DNA of 64,000 bases, taken from positions 124,001 to 188,000 of the forward strand of contig NZ_JACXXN010000010.1 of assembly GCF_014904695.1 (NCBI RefSeq), in the 5' to 3' direction. Below, one piece after another: positions 29,352-38,511 of this stretch. Origin of the DNA: Nostoc sp. MG11. GTDB lineage: Bacteria > Cyanobacteriota > Cyanobacteriia > Cyanobacteriales > Nostocaceae. Made by a program: the position numbers and the translations under genes. The notes under the pieces are model-generated. The model saw only the letters and a program-made list of their open reading frames with translations, was not told where the DNA came from and ran no database searches. Within the stretch, counting starts at the first letter, position 1; each line of letters opens with the position of its first letter.

Positions 29352-30695
29352 ATGTCTAAGTACGACTCCCATTTAAAATGTTCGTTTTGTGGCAAGTCTC
29401 AAGAGCAGGTGCGTAAATTGATCGCGGGGCCGGGAGTCTACATCTGCGATGAATGCGTTGACTTGTGTAATGAGATTCTAGATGAGGAGTTACTCGACAC
29501 TAATGGTGCAGCCGCGCAACCAGCACCACAGTCAGAACCGCCTCAAAAACGTCGCGCCCGTTCTTCTAATCTCTCGTTTAATCAAATACCTAAACCGAGA
29601 GAGATCAAAAAGTATCTAGACGAACACGTCATTGGTCAAGACGAAGCTAAGAAAGTTTTATCAGTCGCAGTTTATAATCACTACAAACGGCTGGCGATTA
29701 TTCAGTCTAAAGCCAATGGCAAAGGTGGAGCGGCGGATGATGCAGTAGAACTGCAAAAGTCTAATATTTTGTTAATTGGCCCGACTGGTTGCGGTAAGAC
29801 TCTCTTGGCGCAAACCTTAGCGAAAATTCTCGATGTACCCTTTGCTGTCGCCGATGCCACGACGCTGACGGAAGCAGGGTATGTGGGAGAAGATGTAGAA
29901 AATATCTTGTTGCGACTATTGCAGGTGGCAGATTTGGATGTTGAGGAAGCACAGCGGGGAATTATCTACATTGATGAAATTGACAAAATTGCCCGCAAGA
30001 GCGAAAACCCTTCGATTACCCGCGATGTTTCTGGCGAAGGTGTGCAGCAAGCTTTACTGAAAATGTTAGAAGGGACGATCGCTAACGTACCTCCTCAAGG
30101 AGGGCGTAAGCATCCCTATCAAGACTGCATCCAGATTGATACCAGTAATATCCTGTTTGTCTGTGGTGGTGCCTTCGTAGGCTTAGAAAAGGTTGTGGAT
30201 CAGAGAGTTGGCAAAAAAGCAATAGGCTTTGTGCAACCGGGAGAAGGTCAGTCCAAGGAAAAACGGGCAGCCGATACTCTCCGCTATCTAGAACCGGACG
30301 ACTTAGTGAAGTTTGGCATGATTCCAGAATTTATCGGGAGGGTGCCAATGGTAGCGGTAGTAGAGCCATTAGATGAAGAAGCGCTGATGGCGATTCTCAC
30401 CCAACCACGCAGTGCCTTGGTGAAGCAGTACCAAAAGCTGCTAAAGATGGATAATGTCCAGCTAGACTTTAAACAAGAAGCTTTGCGGGCGATCGCTCAA
30501 GAAGCTTACCGTCGTAAAACTGGTGCTAGAGCATTACGGGGTATTGTAGAAGAACTGATGCTGGATGTAATGTACGAGTTACCATCCCGTAAGGACGTAA
30601 CGCGCTGTACGGTAACGCGGGAAATGGTTGAGAAGCGATCAACCGCTGAACTGATAATGCATCCATCTTCACTACCGAAGCCAGAATCAGCTTAA
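29352..30695 (+). CDS. clpX: ATP-dependent Clp protease ATP-binding subunit ClpX
   Basis: A 447-residue AAA+ unfoldase that delivers substrates to ClpP. The N-terminal zinc-binding domain has CSFCGKSQ and ICDECVDLC. The AAA+ core has Walker [13 protein letters not shown], the pore loop region AGYVGEDVE, Walker [15 protein letters not shown] and the ClpP-docking IGF motif in [10 protein letters not shown]. Arg finger and sensor regions follow ([19 protein letters not shown]). It is 9 bases after clpP. Intact. Confidence 0.97.
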   Translation: MSKYDSHLKCSFCGKSQEQVRKLIAGPGVYICDECVDLCNEILDEELLDTNGAAAQPAPQSEPPQKRRARSSNLSFNQIPKPREIKKYLDEHVIGQDEAKKVLSVAVYNHYKRLAIIQSKANGKGGAADDAVELQKSNILLIGPTGCGKTLLAQTLAKILDVPFAVADATTLTEAGYVGEDVENILLRLLQVADLDVEEAQRGIIYIDEIDKIARKSENPSITRDVSGEGVQQALLKMLEGTIANVPPQGGRKHPYQDCIQIDTSNILFVCGGAFVGLEKVVDQRVGKKAIGFVQPGEGQSKEKRAADTLRYLEPDDLVKFGMIPEFIGRVPMVAVVEPLDEEALMAILTQPRSALVKQYQKLLKMDNVQLDFKQEALRAIAQEAYRRKTGARALRGIVEELMLDVMYELPSRKDVTRCTVTREMVEKRSTAELIMHPSSLPKPESA

Positions 30696-30993
30696 TAGTC
30701 ATCAGCTATTAGTCATTAGTGAAATAAAAATGACTAATGACAAAAGACAAACAGATAAGTCTGTAGCAAGATCCTACAGGATGCATCGGCTTCCTAGAAC
30801 TCTAAAGGTCAGTGTCTTGTGATACATAGCGCAATGTAAAGCCTTCTCTTCTCTATGAGAGGCTGTGCCAACGGTATGGCTTCTCTGTGAGAAGTTTTGC
30901 TTCTCCGTAGAAGTACGCAAAGCATCTCGTAAAGAAGGACAAACAGAAGTTCGGTAGCCAAACGGAACTTCGCAGACAAAGGACAAAGTACAA
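30696..30993. repeat. Spacer made of short dispersed repeats
   Basis: GTCATCAGCTATTAGTCATTAG and CAAAAGACAAACAG strings, then GAAGTTTTGCTTCTCCGTAG and AGAAGTTCGGTAGCCAAACG pairings. No gene is seen. The same GACAAAGGACAAA style ends occur in the groESL spacer. Confidence 0.5.
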
Positions 30994-31914
30994 ATGCCTT
31001 ATATTAATGTTCGTGGAGTTGAGCATTATTACGAGTGGATGAAAAAACCATCTGATTCTTTGGTGAAACCAGTGATGGTTTTCATTCACGGTTGGGCTGG
31101 TTCGGCTAGATACTGGAGAAGCACTGCTAATGCTTTGTTAGACCAATTTGATTGTTTACTCTACGATTTGCGTGGGTTTGGGCGTTCTTGTGGTAAGCCA
31201 ACAATAGTCCAAGCTAGTGAATCTGTTGTCGAGTCGCAGTCTCCCCAGGCAGAATCAGAGGCAATAAGAGAGTTAACCTATGAATTAGAGGAATACGCTG
31301 AGGATTTAGCAGCTTTGCTAGATAAATTGGAGATTCAGCGTGTCTATATAAATGCTCACTCAACGGGTGCATCTATTGCGACTTTGTTTTTTAACCGCTA
31401 TCCCCAGCGAGTAGAAAGAGGCATTTTGACTTGTAGCGGGATTTTTGAGTATAACGAAAAAGCCTTTGCAGCCTTTCATAAATTCGGTGGCTATGTAGTC
31501 AAATTCCGTCCCAAGTGGTTAGGGAAAATACCATTTGTTGACAGAATGTTTATGGCTAGATTTTTGTATAGCCCTATACCAAATTCTGAACGTCAAGCTT
31601 TTTTACAAGATTTTCTCGAAGCTGATTATGATGCAGCTTTGGGTACAATTTTCACTTCAGTCAGTAAAGCACAAGCTGAATTGATGCCGCAAGAGTTTGC
31701 TAAACTGACAGTACCGACTCTGCTAGTGGCTGGGGAGTATGACAAGATTATCCCAGCGGAAATGGGGCGTCAAGCAGCCGCATTAAACGATCAAGTTGAG
31801 TTTGCCATAATTCCTGGTACAGCGCATTTCCCGATGTTGGAAGATGCACCAACTTATCTGCGGCGGGTACAAGAGTTTTTACAACTTACAAAGCTAGAGC
31901 CGCAAGCAGGTTAG
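30994..31914 (+). CDS. Alpha/beta hydrolase
   Basis: A 306-residue alpha/beta-hydrolase. The oxyanion region is FIHGWAGSARYW, the nucleophile elbow INAHSTGASIA (Ser in HSTG), the acid is near VAGEYDKIIPAEM and the His is in PGTAHFPMLEDAP. Residues 60-85 form an extra Glu/Ser-rich insert before the core helix. The substrate cannot be read from sequence. It starts at ATG 30994 after a repeat-rich spacer. Confidence 0.88.
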   Translation: MPYINVRGVEHYYEWMKKPSDSLVKPVMVFIHGWAGSARYWRSTANALLDQFDCLLYDLRGFGRSCGKPTIVQASESVVESQSPQAESEAIRELTYELEEYAEDLAALLDKLEIQRVYINAHSTGASIATLFFNRYPQRVERGILTCSGIFEYNEKAFAAFHKFGGYVVKFRPKWLGKIPFVDRMFMARFLYSPIPNSERQAFLQDFLEADYDAALGTIFTSVSKAQAELMPQEFAKLTVPTLLVAGEYDKIIPAEMGRQAAALNDQVEFAIIPGTAHFPMLEDAPTYLRRVQEFLQLTKLEPQAG

Positions 31915-32504
31915 CTAACAAATAACCATTGTAAAAATGTTGTATGAGTGGGATGCTCTTTATTGCCTCTCAACATTTCCTTTCGTGAATGATTTACTTT
32001 ACTGATAGATGAATCTGATTAGATGTGTTTACTTTGCTTATTAAAAAATTCAAAGGCGTAGCCGAGTGGCAGTAAACGGTATACAACATCTATTTACAGT
32101 ACTTTTTAGGTAAATGAATCACATATTTTTATCTAACGTAGCGGAAAGTAGAGTCAGTGCTACCGAGAGCGCTTTGTGTCGGAATCTTCTGGCTTGGAGC
32201 GGAAAGTCAGAGCGGCAGGAGCCGCCTCTGAACTTTCCAAGAGAGCGGCGGCTTCCGAGAACTTTGAGTGCCTGCTTCCGTTGCTCAGACTTCTCTTTGT
32301 CCAATGTAGTGGCTCAATTTTCTAAGACAGAGCCGTACAGAGCAATACAAAAGTAGGGTTGCGTGTGCAAAATTCTAAATCTAAGTAATTTGTTAGGCTT
32401 ATTCCTTCTAACTTGAAAATCAAACTTTGGTTGAAACCCAACAAGAGTATGTGGCTGAAGTCGTTGGATGGCGACAGCCAAAATTCAAATATTGATTAAG
32501 GAGT
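31915..32504. other. Intergenic region with palindromic repeat, no gene seen
   Basis: About 590 bases between the hydrolase and the IS110 element. At 32201-32238, GGAAAGT-CAGAG-CGGC pairs with GCCG-CTCTG-ACTTTCC, and related GC-rich strings (GCGGCGGCTTCCGAGAAC) follow. The open frames here in both directions track the repeats and are not convincing genes. Confidence 0.5.
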
Positions 32505-33739
32505 TTAAATTGCAACCTCAACAGACTCAACACTAACTTGATAACCAAGTTTTTCTAAGCGTTTAATCAAACGTTTCTTGACACTTTCCGGTCGTTGTTT
32601 GTCAAAATAATCAGCTCCTAAATCTTTATAAGGTTCCTGGCGCGATATCAAATGATAGGCGATCATTAAAATAAAATGTGCGACTGCCACGGCAGCAGGC
32701 TTTTTACCCCTTCGTACACTAATGCGACGAAACTGAGAGGCAAGGTAAGTTTTGGTACGAGCCAAAGCATGGGCGGCTTGAACCAAGATAGTTCGTAAGG
32801 CGCGATTGCCTTGACGGGTACTAGTTGAAAGCTTTTTCCCACCACTTTCATAGTTTCCAGGAGCAAGCCCAGCCCAAGCAGCCAAGTGTTCGGCACTTGG
32901 GAAACGGGTCATATCGATGCCAATTTCCGAGACAATAATTTCAGCAGATCGGCGCGCGACACCTGGGATCGTGTCAATTAACTCAACCGCCTTTTCAAAA
33001 GGGCCACAGTACTCCTCGATTTGTTGATCGAAAAGTTCAATTGTGTGGTCAATACTATCAATTTGAGCGAGTAGCTGTGCAAGGATAAACCTTTGATGAG
33101 GACGAACTCGACCTTCAAGGGCTTGTACTAATAACTCATGCTTATTTCGCATTGTTCCCTTTGCTAACTCAGCTATTAGCTCAGGTGTACTATTCCCCTT
33201 GACTATAGCAGCGAGCATAGCTCTGGCCGAAACACCCATAACATCACTCGCAACTGAGGCAAGCTTAATATTAGCTGCTTCGAGGACTTTTTGAACCCGA
33301 TTGATCAAGTTAACTCGTTCTCGAATGAAGTTACTACGATGACGGGTTAAGTCTCGTAAATCTCTTTGCTCAACTGGTGGAATAAAACTTGGACGTAGCA
33401 GTCCGTGCTGTAATAGTTCGGCAATCCACTGTGAATCTTTAATGTCGGTCTTACGTCCCGGCACAGCTTTCATATGACGGGCATTAACCAACATAACTTC
33501 AAAGTTTCCTTCTAGGATATTAAATACAGGTCGCCAGTACTCTCCAGTACTTTCCATTGCTACGTGGGTACAACCATGACTTGTCAACCAGTCAGAAAGA
33601 TTTAACAAATCCTTAGTCATTGTCGTAAATGTACGAATTTCCTTGTGCATTTGCCCGAACTCTTGGGGGTGATTGCACATGCTACTACAGTCTTTTTATG
33701 TACATCTAAACCCGCACAATGTGTATAGACTACCTGCAT
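32505..33739 (-). pseudogene. IS110-family transposase with N-terminal frameshift
   Basis: The main open frame (32505-33680) encodes 391 residues with the IS110 pattern: HVAMESTGEYWRPVFN, GRKTDIKDSQWIAELLQHG and the C-terminal transposase_20 region IPGVARRSAEIIVSEIG, then LAAWAGLAPGNYESGG with the catalytic Ser region STSTRQGNRALR. The expected start, MQVVYTHCAGLDVHKKTVV with the first DEDD Asp, lies in another frame from ATG 33739. The frames join if a run of five C at about 33666-33670 is restored to six (ITP-QEFGQMHK). So the transposase is broken by a 1-base loss in a homopolymer, or is expressed by frameshifting. Confidence 0.85.
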
Positions 33740-34000
33740 ATATCCACGACCTACCACAACAGCGTCAAATTCATAGGGGCTGACACTTGGATACCTCTTG
33801 CGGTCGATTCGCTCCTTGCGTGCTTACCACCACTACACATAGCGTGGTAGCGACAATTGGCAATGCCTCTGGGTATCCGGGTTAGACTGCCCTGCAGGCT
33901 AATATTGCTCTACTGAAGGAAGGACTACCTCATTGTCTCAGCCTTAACTGGAAACTACCACATTTTCATGCTTGGCGGTGAAATTTATTTCATTGGGACT
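33740..34000 (-). ncRNA. Candidate IS110 bridge RNA region
   Basis: The non-coding segment upstream of the transposase, on the same strand, is about 260 bases long, GC-richer than other spacers and full of short pairings, such as CTACCACGCTATGTGTAGTGG and GGTATCC/GGATACC. IS110 elements encode a bridge RNA in this position, with loops that pair to donor and target DNA. The identity is inferred from position and structure, not from matched loops. Confidence 0.4.
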
Positions 34001-34015
34001 GCCCTTTCCTTTGGG

Positions 34016-34999
34016 TTAACTCAAACCCAACTCTCGTTTTAGTAAGTTAATCGAGTTAGTGCCGATGTAATTTTCAACCTTAATCAGTTTAGGTGGGCGA
34101 ATAATGTCTTCAAGAGCTGTTTGCACCGCTGCTTGTACTGCTGCAAAACTAGCCAGATCGCTAATTATTACCTCGGCTCGCTTGACGATCGCCTGAAGTT
34201 TATAAGCATCTTTTGGTTGGGAAGTCATTATCAGTAGTTCGTCTCCACGTAAACCGTGCAGGATAACTTCTGCGGCTCGTGCAATCCCAGAACTGAGGCT
34301 AACTATGCCTACACAGTTTTCTTTTGGTAAGATTTTCAGTAGGTTGAGTTCTTTGGTGTAGTCGTAGATATCCAGAGGAATCACTCGTACAGCTTTGGGA
34401 GCAGCGATCGCCTCTACATCTCCAATAAAATATCGACTTGTAACCACTGTAGCAGAGGTAGTTTGATCTAGTACAGCCGCTAATTCTTCCATTGCTACCA
34501 ACTGTACTGGTATTTTTAAAGCTCGTTCTAATTCATACACCATCAATTCACCAGCACCCATGTCGTGAGACGGAACTGCAACCAGTACTCGCGCACTACA
34601 ACGCAAGCGCCAGTCAATTTCTGCTAAAAATAGCTCTCGTGCTTGACTGAGCGAACATCCTTGAGAGAGCAGTTCGTCTAGTGCTTGTTGAACAACTTGA
34701 TATGCATTGGGATTTTTTTTGAGAATTGGCGATTGCAGCCTACTACCGCCCTCATGGCCTTGAGCACGGACATAAATTCCTGAACCAGCCAGACTTTCGA
34801 CAAATCCGTCTTCTTCTAGCTGGCGGTAAACTTTGCTAATGGTATTCCGGTGTAACCCAGTTTGCATTGCTAACGCTCGTGTGCTTGGCAATTTGTATCC
34901 AGGCGGATATTGCCGGGAAGCGATCGCAAACCTGATTTGATTAAACAGCTGGGTTGATGCGGGAATTTCGCTGTCTGGCTGAATACGGAATTGAATCAT
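34016..34999 (-). CDS. GntR-family transcriptional regulator
   Basis: A 327-residue regulator with an N-terminal GntR winged helix (about 1-75: QLFNQIRFAIASRQYPPGYK, LPSTRALAMQTGLHRNTISK). The C-terminal 230 residues are an unrecognised effector domain with alternating alpha/beta pattern (ALKIPVQLVAMEELAAVLDQ, VGIVSLSSGIARAAEVIL). The start at 34999 (MIQFRIQPDS) has AGGAGG 7 bases upstream. It is divergent from the dienelactone hydrolase gene, which it might control, but this is only neighbourhood inference. Confidence 0.85.
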   Translation of the reverse strand: MIQFRIQPDSEIPASTQLFNQIRFAIASRQYPPGYKLPSTRALAMQTGLHRNTISKVYRQLEEDGFVESLAGSGIYVRAQGHEGGSRLQSPILKKNPNAYQVVQQALDELLSQGCSLSQARELFLAEIDWRLRCSARVLVAVPSHDMGAGELMVYELERALKIPVQLVAMEELAAVLDQTTSATVVTSRYFIGDVEAIAAPKAVRVIPLDIYDYTKELNLLKILPKENCVGIVSLSSGIARAAEVILHGLRGDELLIMTSQPKDAYKLQAIVKRAEVIISDLASFAAVQAAVQTALEDIIRPPKLIKVENYIGTNSINLLKRELGLS

Positions 35000-35209
35000 C
35001 ACCAAACCTCCTAAGTACTAGCAGCGGCAAGTAACCAGCTGTATTTACTAAATGTCAAATATTTTATTTACACATGAAGTTTTTCTGGTGGGAATTTCTA
35101 ATGCAATCACTGTTGTTAACTGATAATTTGATTGGAAATAGGCTGGACATACTGGCATAGTTATATCAAACAATCACATAACTCATCACACGCACTGGTA
35201 AAAATTATT

Positions 35210-35971
35210 ATGACAGAGCGAGCAATCGACACCACAACGGTTAAACTTTCTCTACGAGATGCTACGCCAACGCAAGATAATTTCCAAATAGCTGCTTACC
35301 TGGCACAGCCAAAAGAACCTGGTTCTTACCCAGGAGTTGTTGTATTGCAGGAGATTTTCGGTGTCAACATTCACATTCGGGAAGTGACAGAACGCATTGC
35401 CAAAGAAGGGTATGTGGCGATCGCACCTGCACTGTTCCAGCGTCAAGCCCCTGGCTTTGAAACTGGCTACACCCCGGAAGATATCGAAATTGGTAGAAAA
35501 TACGCTATGCAAACTCAAGCATCAGAGTTATTGAGCGATATTCAAACAGCAATTGATTACCTCAAAAGCTTGCCCCAAGTCAAAAAAGATGGCTTTAGCT
35601 GTATTGGCTTCTGCTTTGGTGGTCATGTAGCCTATCTTGCTGCTACTCTACCAGATATCAAGGCTACAGCTTCCTTTTATGGTGCTGGTATCACTAGTCG
35701 CACAATGGGAGGTGGCGCTCCTACCGTTACTCGCACAAGCGAAATTACTGGCACTCTCTATGCCTTCTTTGGTATGCAAGATAGCAGTATACTCACCCAA
35801 CAGGTAGACGAGATTGAAGCAGAGTTAGAAAAATACAAAATTCCTCATCGTGTGTTTCGCTACGATGGAGCTGATCACGGATTTTTCTGTGACCATCGTG
35901 GCAGTTATAATCCTAAAGCTGCGGCCGATGCTTGGGAGCAGGTGAAACAACTTTTTGGTCAACTGGTCTGA
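35210..35971 (+). CDS. Dienelactone hydrolase family protein
   Basis: A 253-residue alpha/beta-hydrolase of the dienelactone hydrolase type, with a Cys nucleophile in CIGFCFGGHVAYLA, Glu in VVVLQEIFGVN and His in GADHGFFCDHRG. In cyanobacteria such proteins are common and the physiological ester substrate is unknown. The ATG at 35210 (MTERAIDTTTVKLSLRD) fits the family; an upstream frame from 35132 adds 26 non-conserved residues. Divergent from the GntR gene. Confidence 0.88.
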   Translation: MTERAIDTTTVKLSLRDATPTQDNFQIAAYLAQPKEPGSYPGVVVLQEIFGVNIHIREVTERIAKEGYVAIAPALFQRQAPGFETGYTPEDIEIGRKYAMQTQASELLSDIQTAIDYLKSLPQVKKDGFSCIGFCFGGHVAYLAATLPDIKATASFYGAGITSRTMGGGAPTVTRTSEITGTLYAFFGMQDSSILTQQVDEIEAELEKYKIPHRVFRYDGADHGFFCDHRGSYNPKAAADAWEQVKQLFGQLV

Positions 35972-36090
35972 AATCCATGCAGTCAAGGCAGTCTTTGTCA
36001 TTTGTCATTGGTCATTGGTAAGAACCAGAGATAAATGACAATTTAACTGCTAGTGGCATCAGCTCAAATAACAATTAATCTTCAAAAGTC

Positions 36091-36993
36091 ATGAATTCCG
36101 AATCGAAACTTTCTCAAACAGCCAATTCGTCCTTCACAATGGACGACTTTGCCAAAGCACTAGAAAAACACGACTACCAGTTTCAAAAAGGACAGGTTGT
36201 ACACGGCAAGGTGTTTCAACTTGACCATGATGGAGCTTATGTCGATATTGGTGGTAAGTCGTCAGCTTTTCTTCCCCGCGATGAGGCTTCTTTGAGAGCA
36301 GTGACCGATTTATCAGAGGTGCTGCCATTGCAAGAGGAACTTGAGTTTTTGATTATCCGTGATCAGGATGCAGAAGGTCAAGTTACTCTTTCCCGAAAGC
36401 AGTTGGAAATTCAGCACATCTGGGAACGACTAGCGCAAATGCAGGAAAATGCCCAGACGGTGCAAGTACGAGTTATGGGTGTAAATAAAGGTGGTGTCAC
36501 CGTTGATATTCTCTCTTTGCGGGGATTTATTCCGCGATCGCACTTGACCGAGCGTGATAACTTAGAAGCACTCAAAGGCCAAAATCTGACTGTTGGCTTT
36601 TTAGAAATTAATCGTAACACGAACAAACTCATACTTTCTCAGCGCTTGGCAACTCGTTCTAGCAACTTCAGTCTGCTAGAAATAGGTCAGTTGGTGGAAG
36701 GTAAAGTAACTGGCATCAAGCCTTTTGGTGTATTTGTAGATTTGGATGGTATGAGTGCCTTACTCCACATCAAGCAAGTGAGTCAAAAATTCATTGAATC
36801 TCTAGAAAAAGTTTTTCAGATTGGTCAGCCGATTAAAGCTGTCATTATTGATTTGGATGAAGGTAAAGGCCGAGTTGCTCTTTCTACCAGGGTTTTGGAA
36901 AACTTCCCCGGCGAAGTCCTAGAGAATATGGACGAGGTGATGACGACCGCTGAGGCGCGTGCTAATCGAGCCAGTAACAAAACTGCGGAATAG
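36091..36993 (+). CDS. 30S ribosomal protein S1-like, three S1 repeats
   Basis: A 300-residue protein with three S1 RNA-binding domains, at about 33-103 (GQVVHGKVFQLDHDGAYVDI), 119-186 (VRVMGVNKGGVTVDILSLRG) and 204-273 (VEGKVTGIKPFGVFVDLDGM). Cyanobacteria carry short S1 proteins with three repeats, often two paralogues; the length fits the shorter, Rps1b-like one. It should bind mRNA at the ribosome. The ATG at 36091 follows a repeat-bearing spacer. Confidence 0.88.
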   Translation: MNSESKLSQTANSSFTMDDFAKALEKHDYQFQKGQVVHGKVFQLDHDGAYVDIGGKSSAFLPRDEASLRAVTDLSEVLPLQEELEFLIIRDQDAEGQVTLSRKQLEIQHIWERLAQMQENAQTVQVRVMGVNKGGVTVDILSLRGFIPRSHLTERDNLEALKGQNLTVGFLEINRNTNKLILSQRLATRSSNFSLLEIGQLVEGKVTGIKPFGVFVDLDGMSALLHIKQVSQKFIESLEKVFQIGQPIKAVIIDLDEGKGRVALSTRVLENFPGEVLENMDEVMTTAEARANRASNKTAE

Positions 36994-36996
36994 CTG

Positions 36997-37242
36997 TTAA
37001 ATACATAACAGTGATTTTTCTTGGCAATAGCTCTTTCGGAGTTGGTGTAAAGTATCTTCATGAAAGGCATAAGTAATTAACCCGACTAATTCGCCCCAAC
37101 TGTACAACTCAGACTCGGAAGTAGCTTGCAAAAATTCCTGAGTAAAGAATTGCGCCCACCAGTTGGGCGCTTGCTTTTTGCGCCATTCAGAAATAGCCAG
37201 AACTTTTGACGCGATGATTGAAGAACTGTTGAGGTGGTACAA
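36997..37242 (-). CDS. Small hypothetical protein
   Basis: An 81-residue frame convergent with the S1 gene, its stop only 4 bases from the S1 stop. Residues 15-75 are protein-like and helical (ISEWRKKQAPNWWAQFFTQE, FLQATSESELYSWGELVGLI). I do not recognise the family. The start is uncertain. Confidence 0.45.
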   Translation of the reverse strand: MYHLNSSSIIASKVLAISEWRKKQAPNWWAQFFTQEFLQATSESELYSWGELVGLITYAFHEDTLHQLRKSYCQEKSLLCI

Positions 37243-37305
37243 GCGTAGTTGATTTTCTAGCGTGGGTTTATAGTTTTATGCTAAATGGTAAGTTTGCGAT
37301 CGCTT

Positions 37306-37766
37306 CTACATTGACTCTAACGGTGCAATCTCGAAGTCATTAAACGAGCAAACATTGTAAGACGAAGCTGCTAAAGCTCTTACCAGCTTATCGTCGAGAG
37401 TCAGCAAACTAGCATTAACCTGCTGTGAAAGTCCAACATAAGAAGCATCATAGGCGGAGATGTTGTAATTTAATGCGATCATCACTGCATCCGCCATCAA
37501 GTCAGCAGTGGAGGCGACACGTAAAGGAAAAGCTTTGAGAGTGGCTAAATCTATCTGAACCTCAGCAGATGTGTACATCCTTATACGCGCACGTACTTCC
37601 ATAAAACGTTGGCACACTCGATGTAAAAAAGGTCTGGTACAAAAATTTCAGTCTGTGGATTAGCAAGATAACCAAAGAGTTGATTAACTTTGGCAGTTAG
37701 TGGATCAGCGATAAAATACTTGATGCACACACTGGTATCTACGAGGCATCTGAGATAGGTTGTCAT
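37306..37766 (-). pseudogene. vapC-type PIN toxin gene broken by a frameshift
   Basis: The 5' part (37766-37581) encodes MTTYLRCLVDTSVCIKYF to IECANVLWKYVRV and stops. The rest continues in another frame as ARIRMYTSAEVQIDLATLKA, STADLMADAVMIALNYN, ISAYDASYVGLS and LLTLDDKLVRAL. Together they make a full PIN domain with all acidic positions, so one base is missing near 37590. Its start overlaps the antitoxin stop (ATGA). The toxin is presumably inactive. Confidence 0.8.
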
Positions 37767-38035
37767 CTATCGCGGTCTTCTCGAATCATTTCGATACTAT
37801 CAGGCAATCCAAAATCTGCTGGATTCAAGCGGTGGCGACGATGATCGATTTCCTCTAAAAGTTTTGGGACATTCTTTCGTTTTTCGTCTTCAGTTAACTG
37901 TGTTTTTGTCTTCTGCAAGGCGTTCTGCAATATTGTAATAACTTGAGCATCAACTGAGCTATTTTCAGCTTGAGCTAACTGTTGCAGCTGTTCGTATAAC
38001 TCATCGGGTATATCTAGTACATGAAGGGTAGTCAT
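37763..38035 (-). CDS. VapB-like antitoxin, orphaned by toxin decay
   Basis: A 90-residue protein beginning MTTLHVLDIPDELYEQLQQL, a ribbon-helix-helix-like pattern of FitA/VapB antitoxins, with an acidic C-terminal half that would wrap the toxin (LPDSIEMIREDRDR). The ATG at 38035 has GGGAGG 8 bases upstream; the ATG at 38050 is followed directly by that Shine-Dalgarno and is rejected. It overlaps the broken vapC by 4 bases. It may persist as an autoregulator or by neutral drift. Confidence 0.75.
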   Translation of the reverse strand: MTTLHVLDIPDELYEQLQQLAQAENSSVDAQVITILQNALQKTKTQLTEDEKRKNVPKLLEEIDHRRHRLNPADFGLPDSIEMIREDRDR

Positions 38036-38159
38036 TGATTGACCTCCCAAAAGAATTTATAGGTAATGGTAGCACGATCACAGTGAGGGGGAGAGCAAGG
38101 AGGGCGATCACCTTTGGTTTGTGGGTGCGATCGCTTTATTACCTCTACTACCCACCTGT

Positions 38160-38366
38160 TTATTCTGATTTCTCTAGCAGAGATTTTAGTGATGTTTTTC
38201 GTAAAACCCAATCAAGATAAAGTACAAGAATCTGCATTTTCAGAAAGTTGTTAGCACTTTTGATATTGGCATCACTCAGTACCCATTTACAAAACTTTTC
38301 CAGCAATATTCCAACAATAACTTCAACAGACTTATTTACAACTATAGGGATTAGTGTTTCTAGCAT
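38160..38366 (-). CDS. Small hypothetical protein divergent from the NACHT gene
   Basis: A 68-residue frame with a hydrophobic N-terminal half (MLETLIPIVVNKSVEVIVGI) and a basic, helical C-terminal half. It lies 145 bases from the NACHT gene start, on the opposite strand. It resembles the helical leaders found at the N-terminus of some NACHT proteins, but this is weak. It may be a small partner, a remnant or not a gene. Confidence 0.3.
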   Translation of the reverse strand: MLETLIPIVVNKSVEVIVGILLEKFCKWVLSDANIKSANNFLKMQILVLYLDWVLRKTSLKSLLEKSE

Positions 38367-38511
38367 TGCGATTGTCTCAGTAGCTTGACTGAGTTCAATG
38401 TCGCAATTTTCTTTTGTAGTTATTTATCTGACTTACCTTGACTTAGCCTGACTTACACTGATTTAACTCCACATTTTGATAAAAACTTTGGCTACACTGG
38501 CTTATAAGTAA

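Larger units (their letters stand above)
32505..34000 (-). mobile_element. IS110-family insertion sequence (ends approximate)
   Basis: Defined by the transposase and about 260 bases of structured non-coding sequence 5' of it. IS110 elements usually lack terminal inverted repeats, and I cannot fix the ends without an empty-site comparison. Coordinates are therefore approximate. Confidence 0.6.

Noticed and set aside
32114-32356. 80-codon plus-strand frame and its minus-strand counterpart
   Set aside because: Both follow the GC-rich palindromic repeats and do not resemble proteins.
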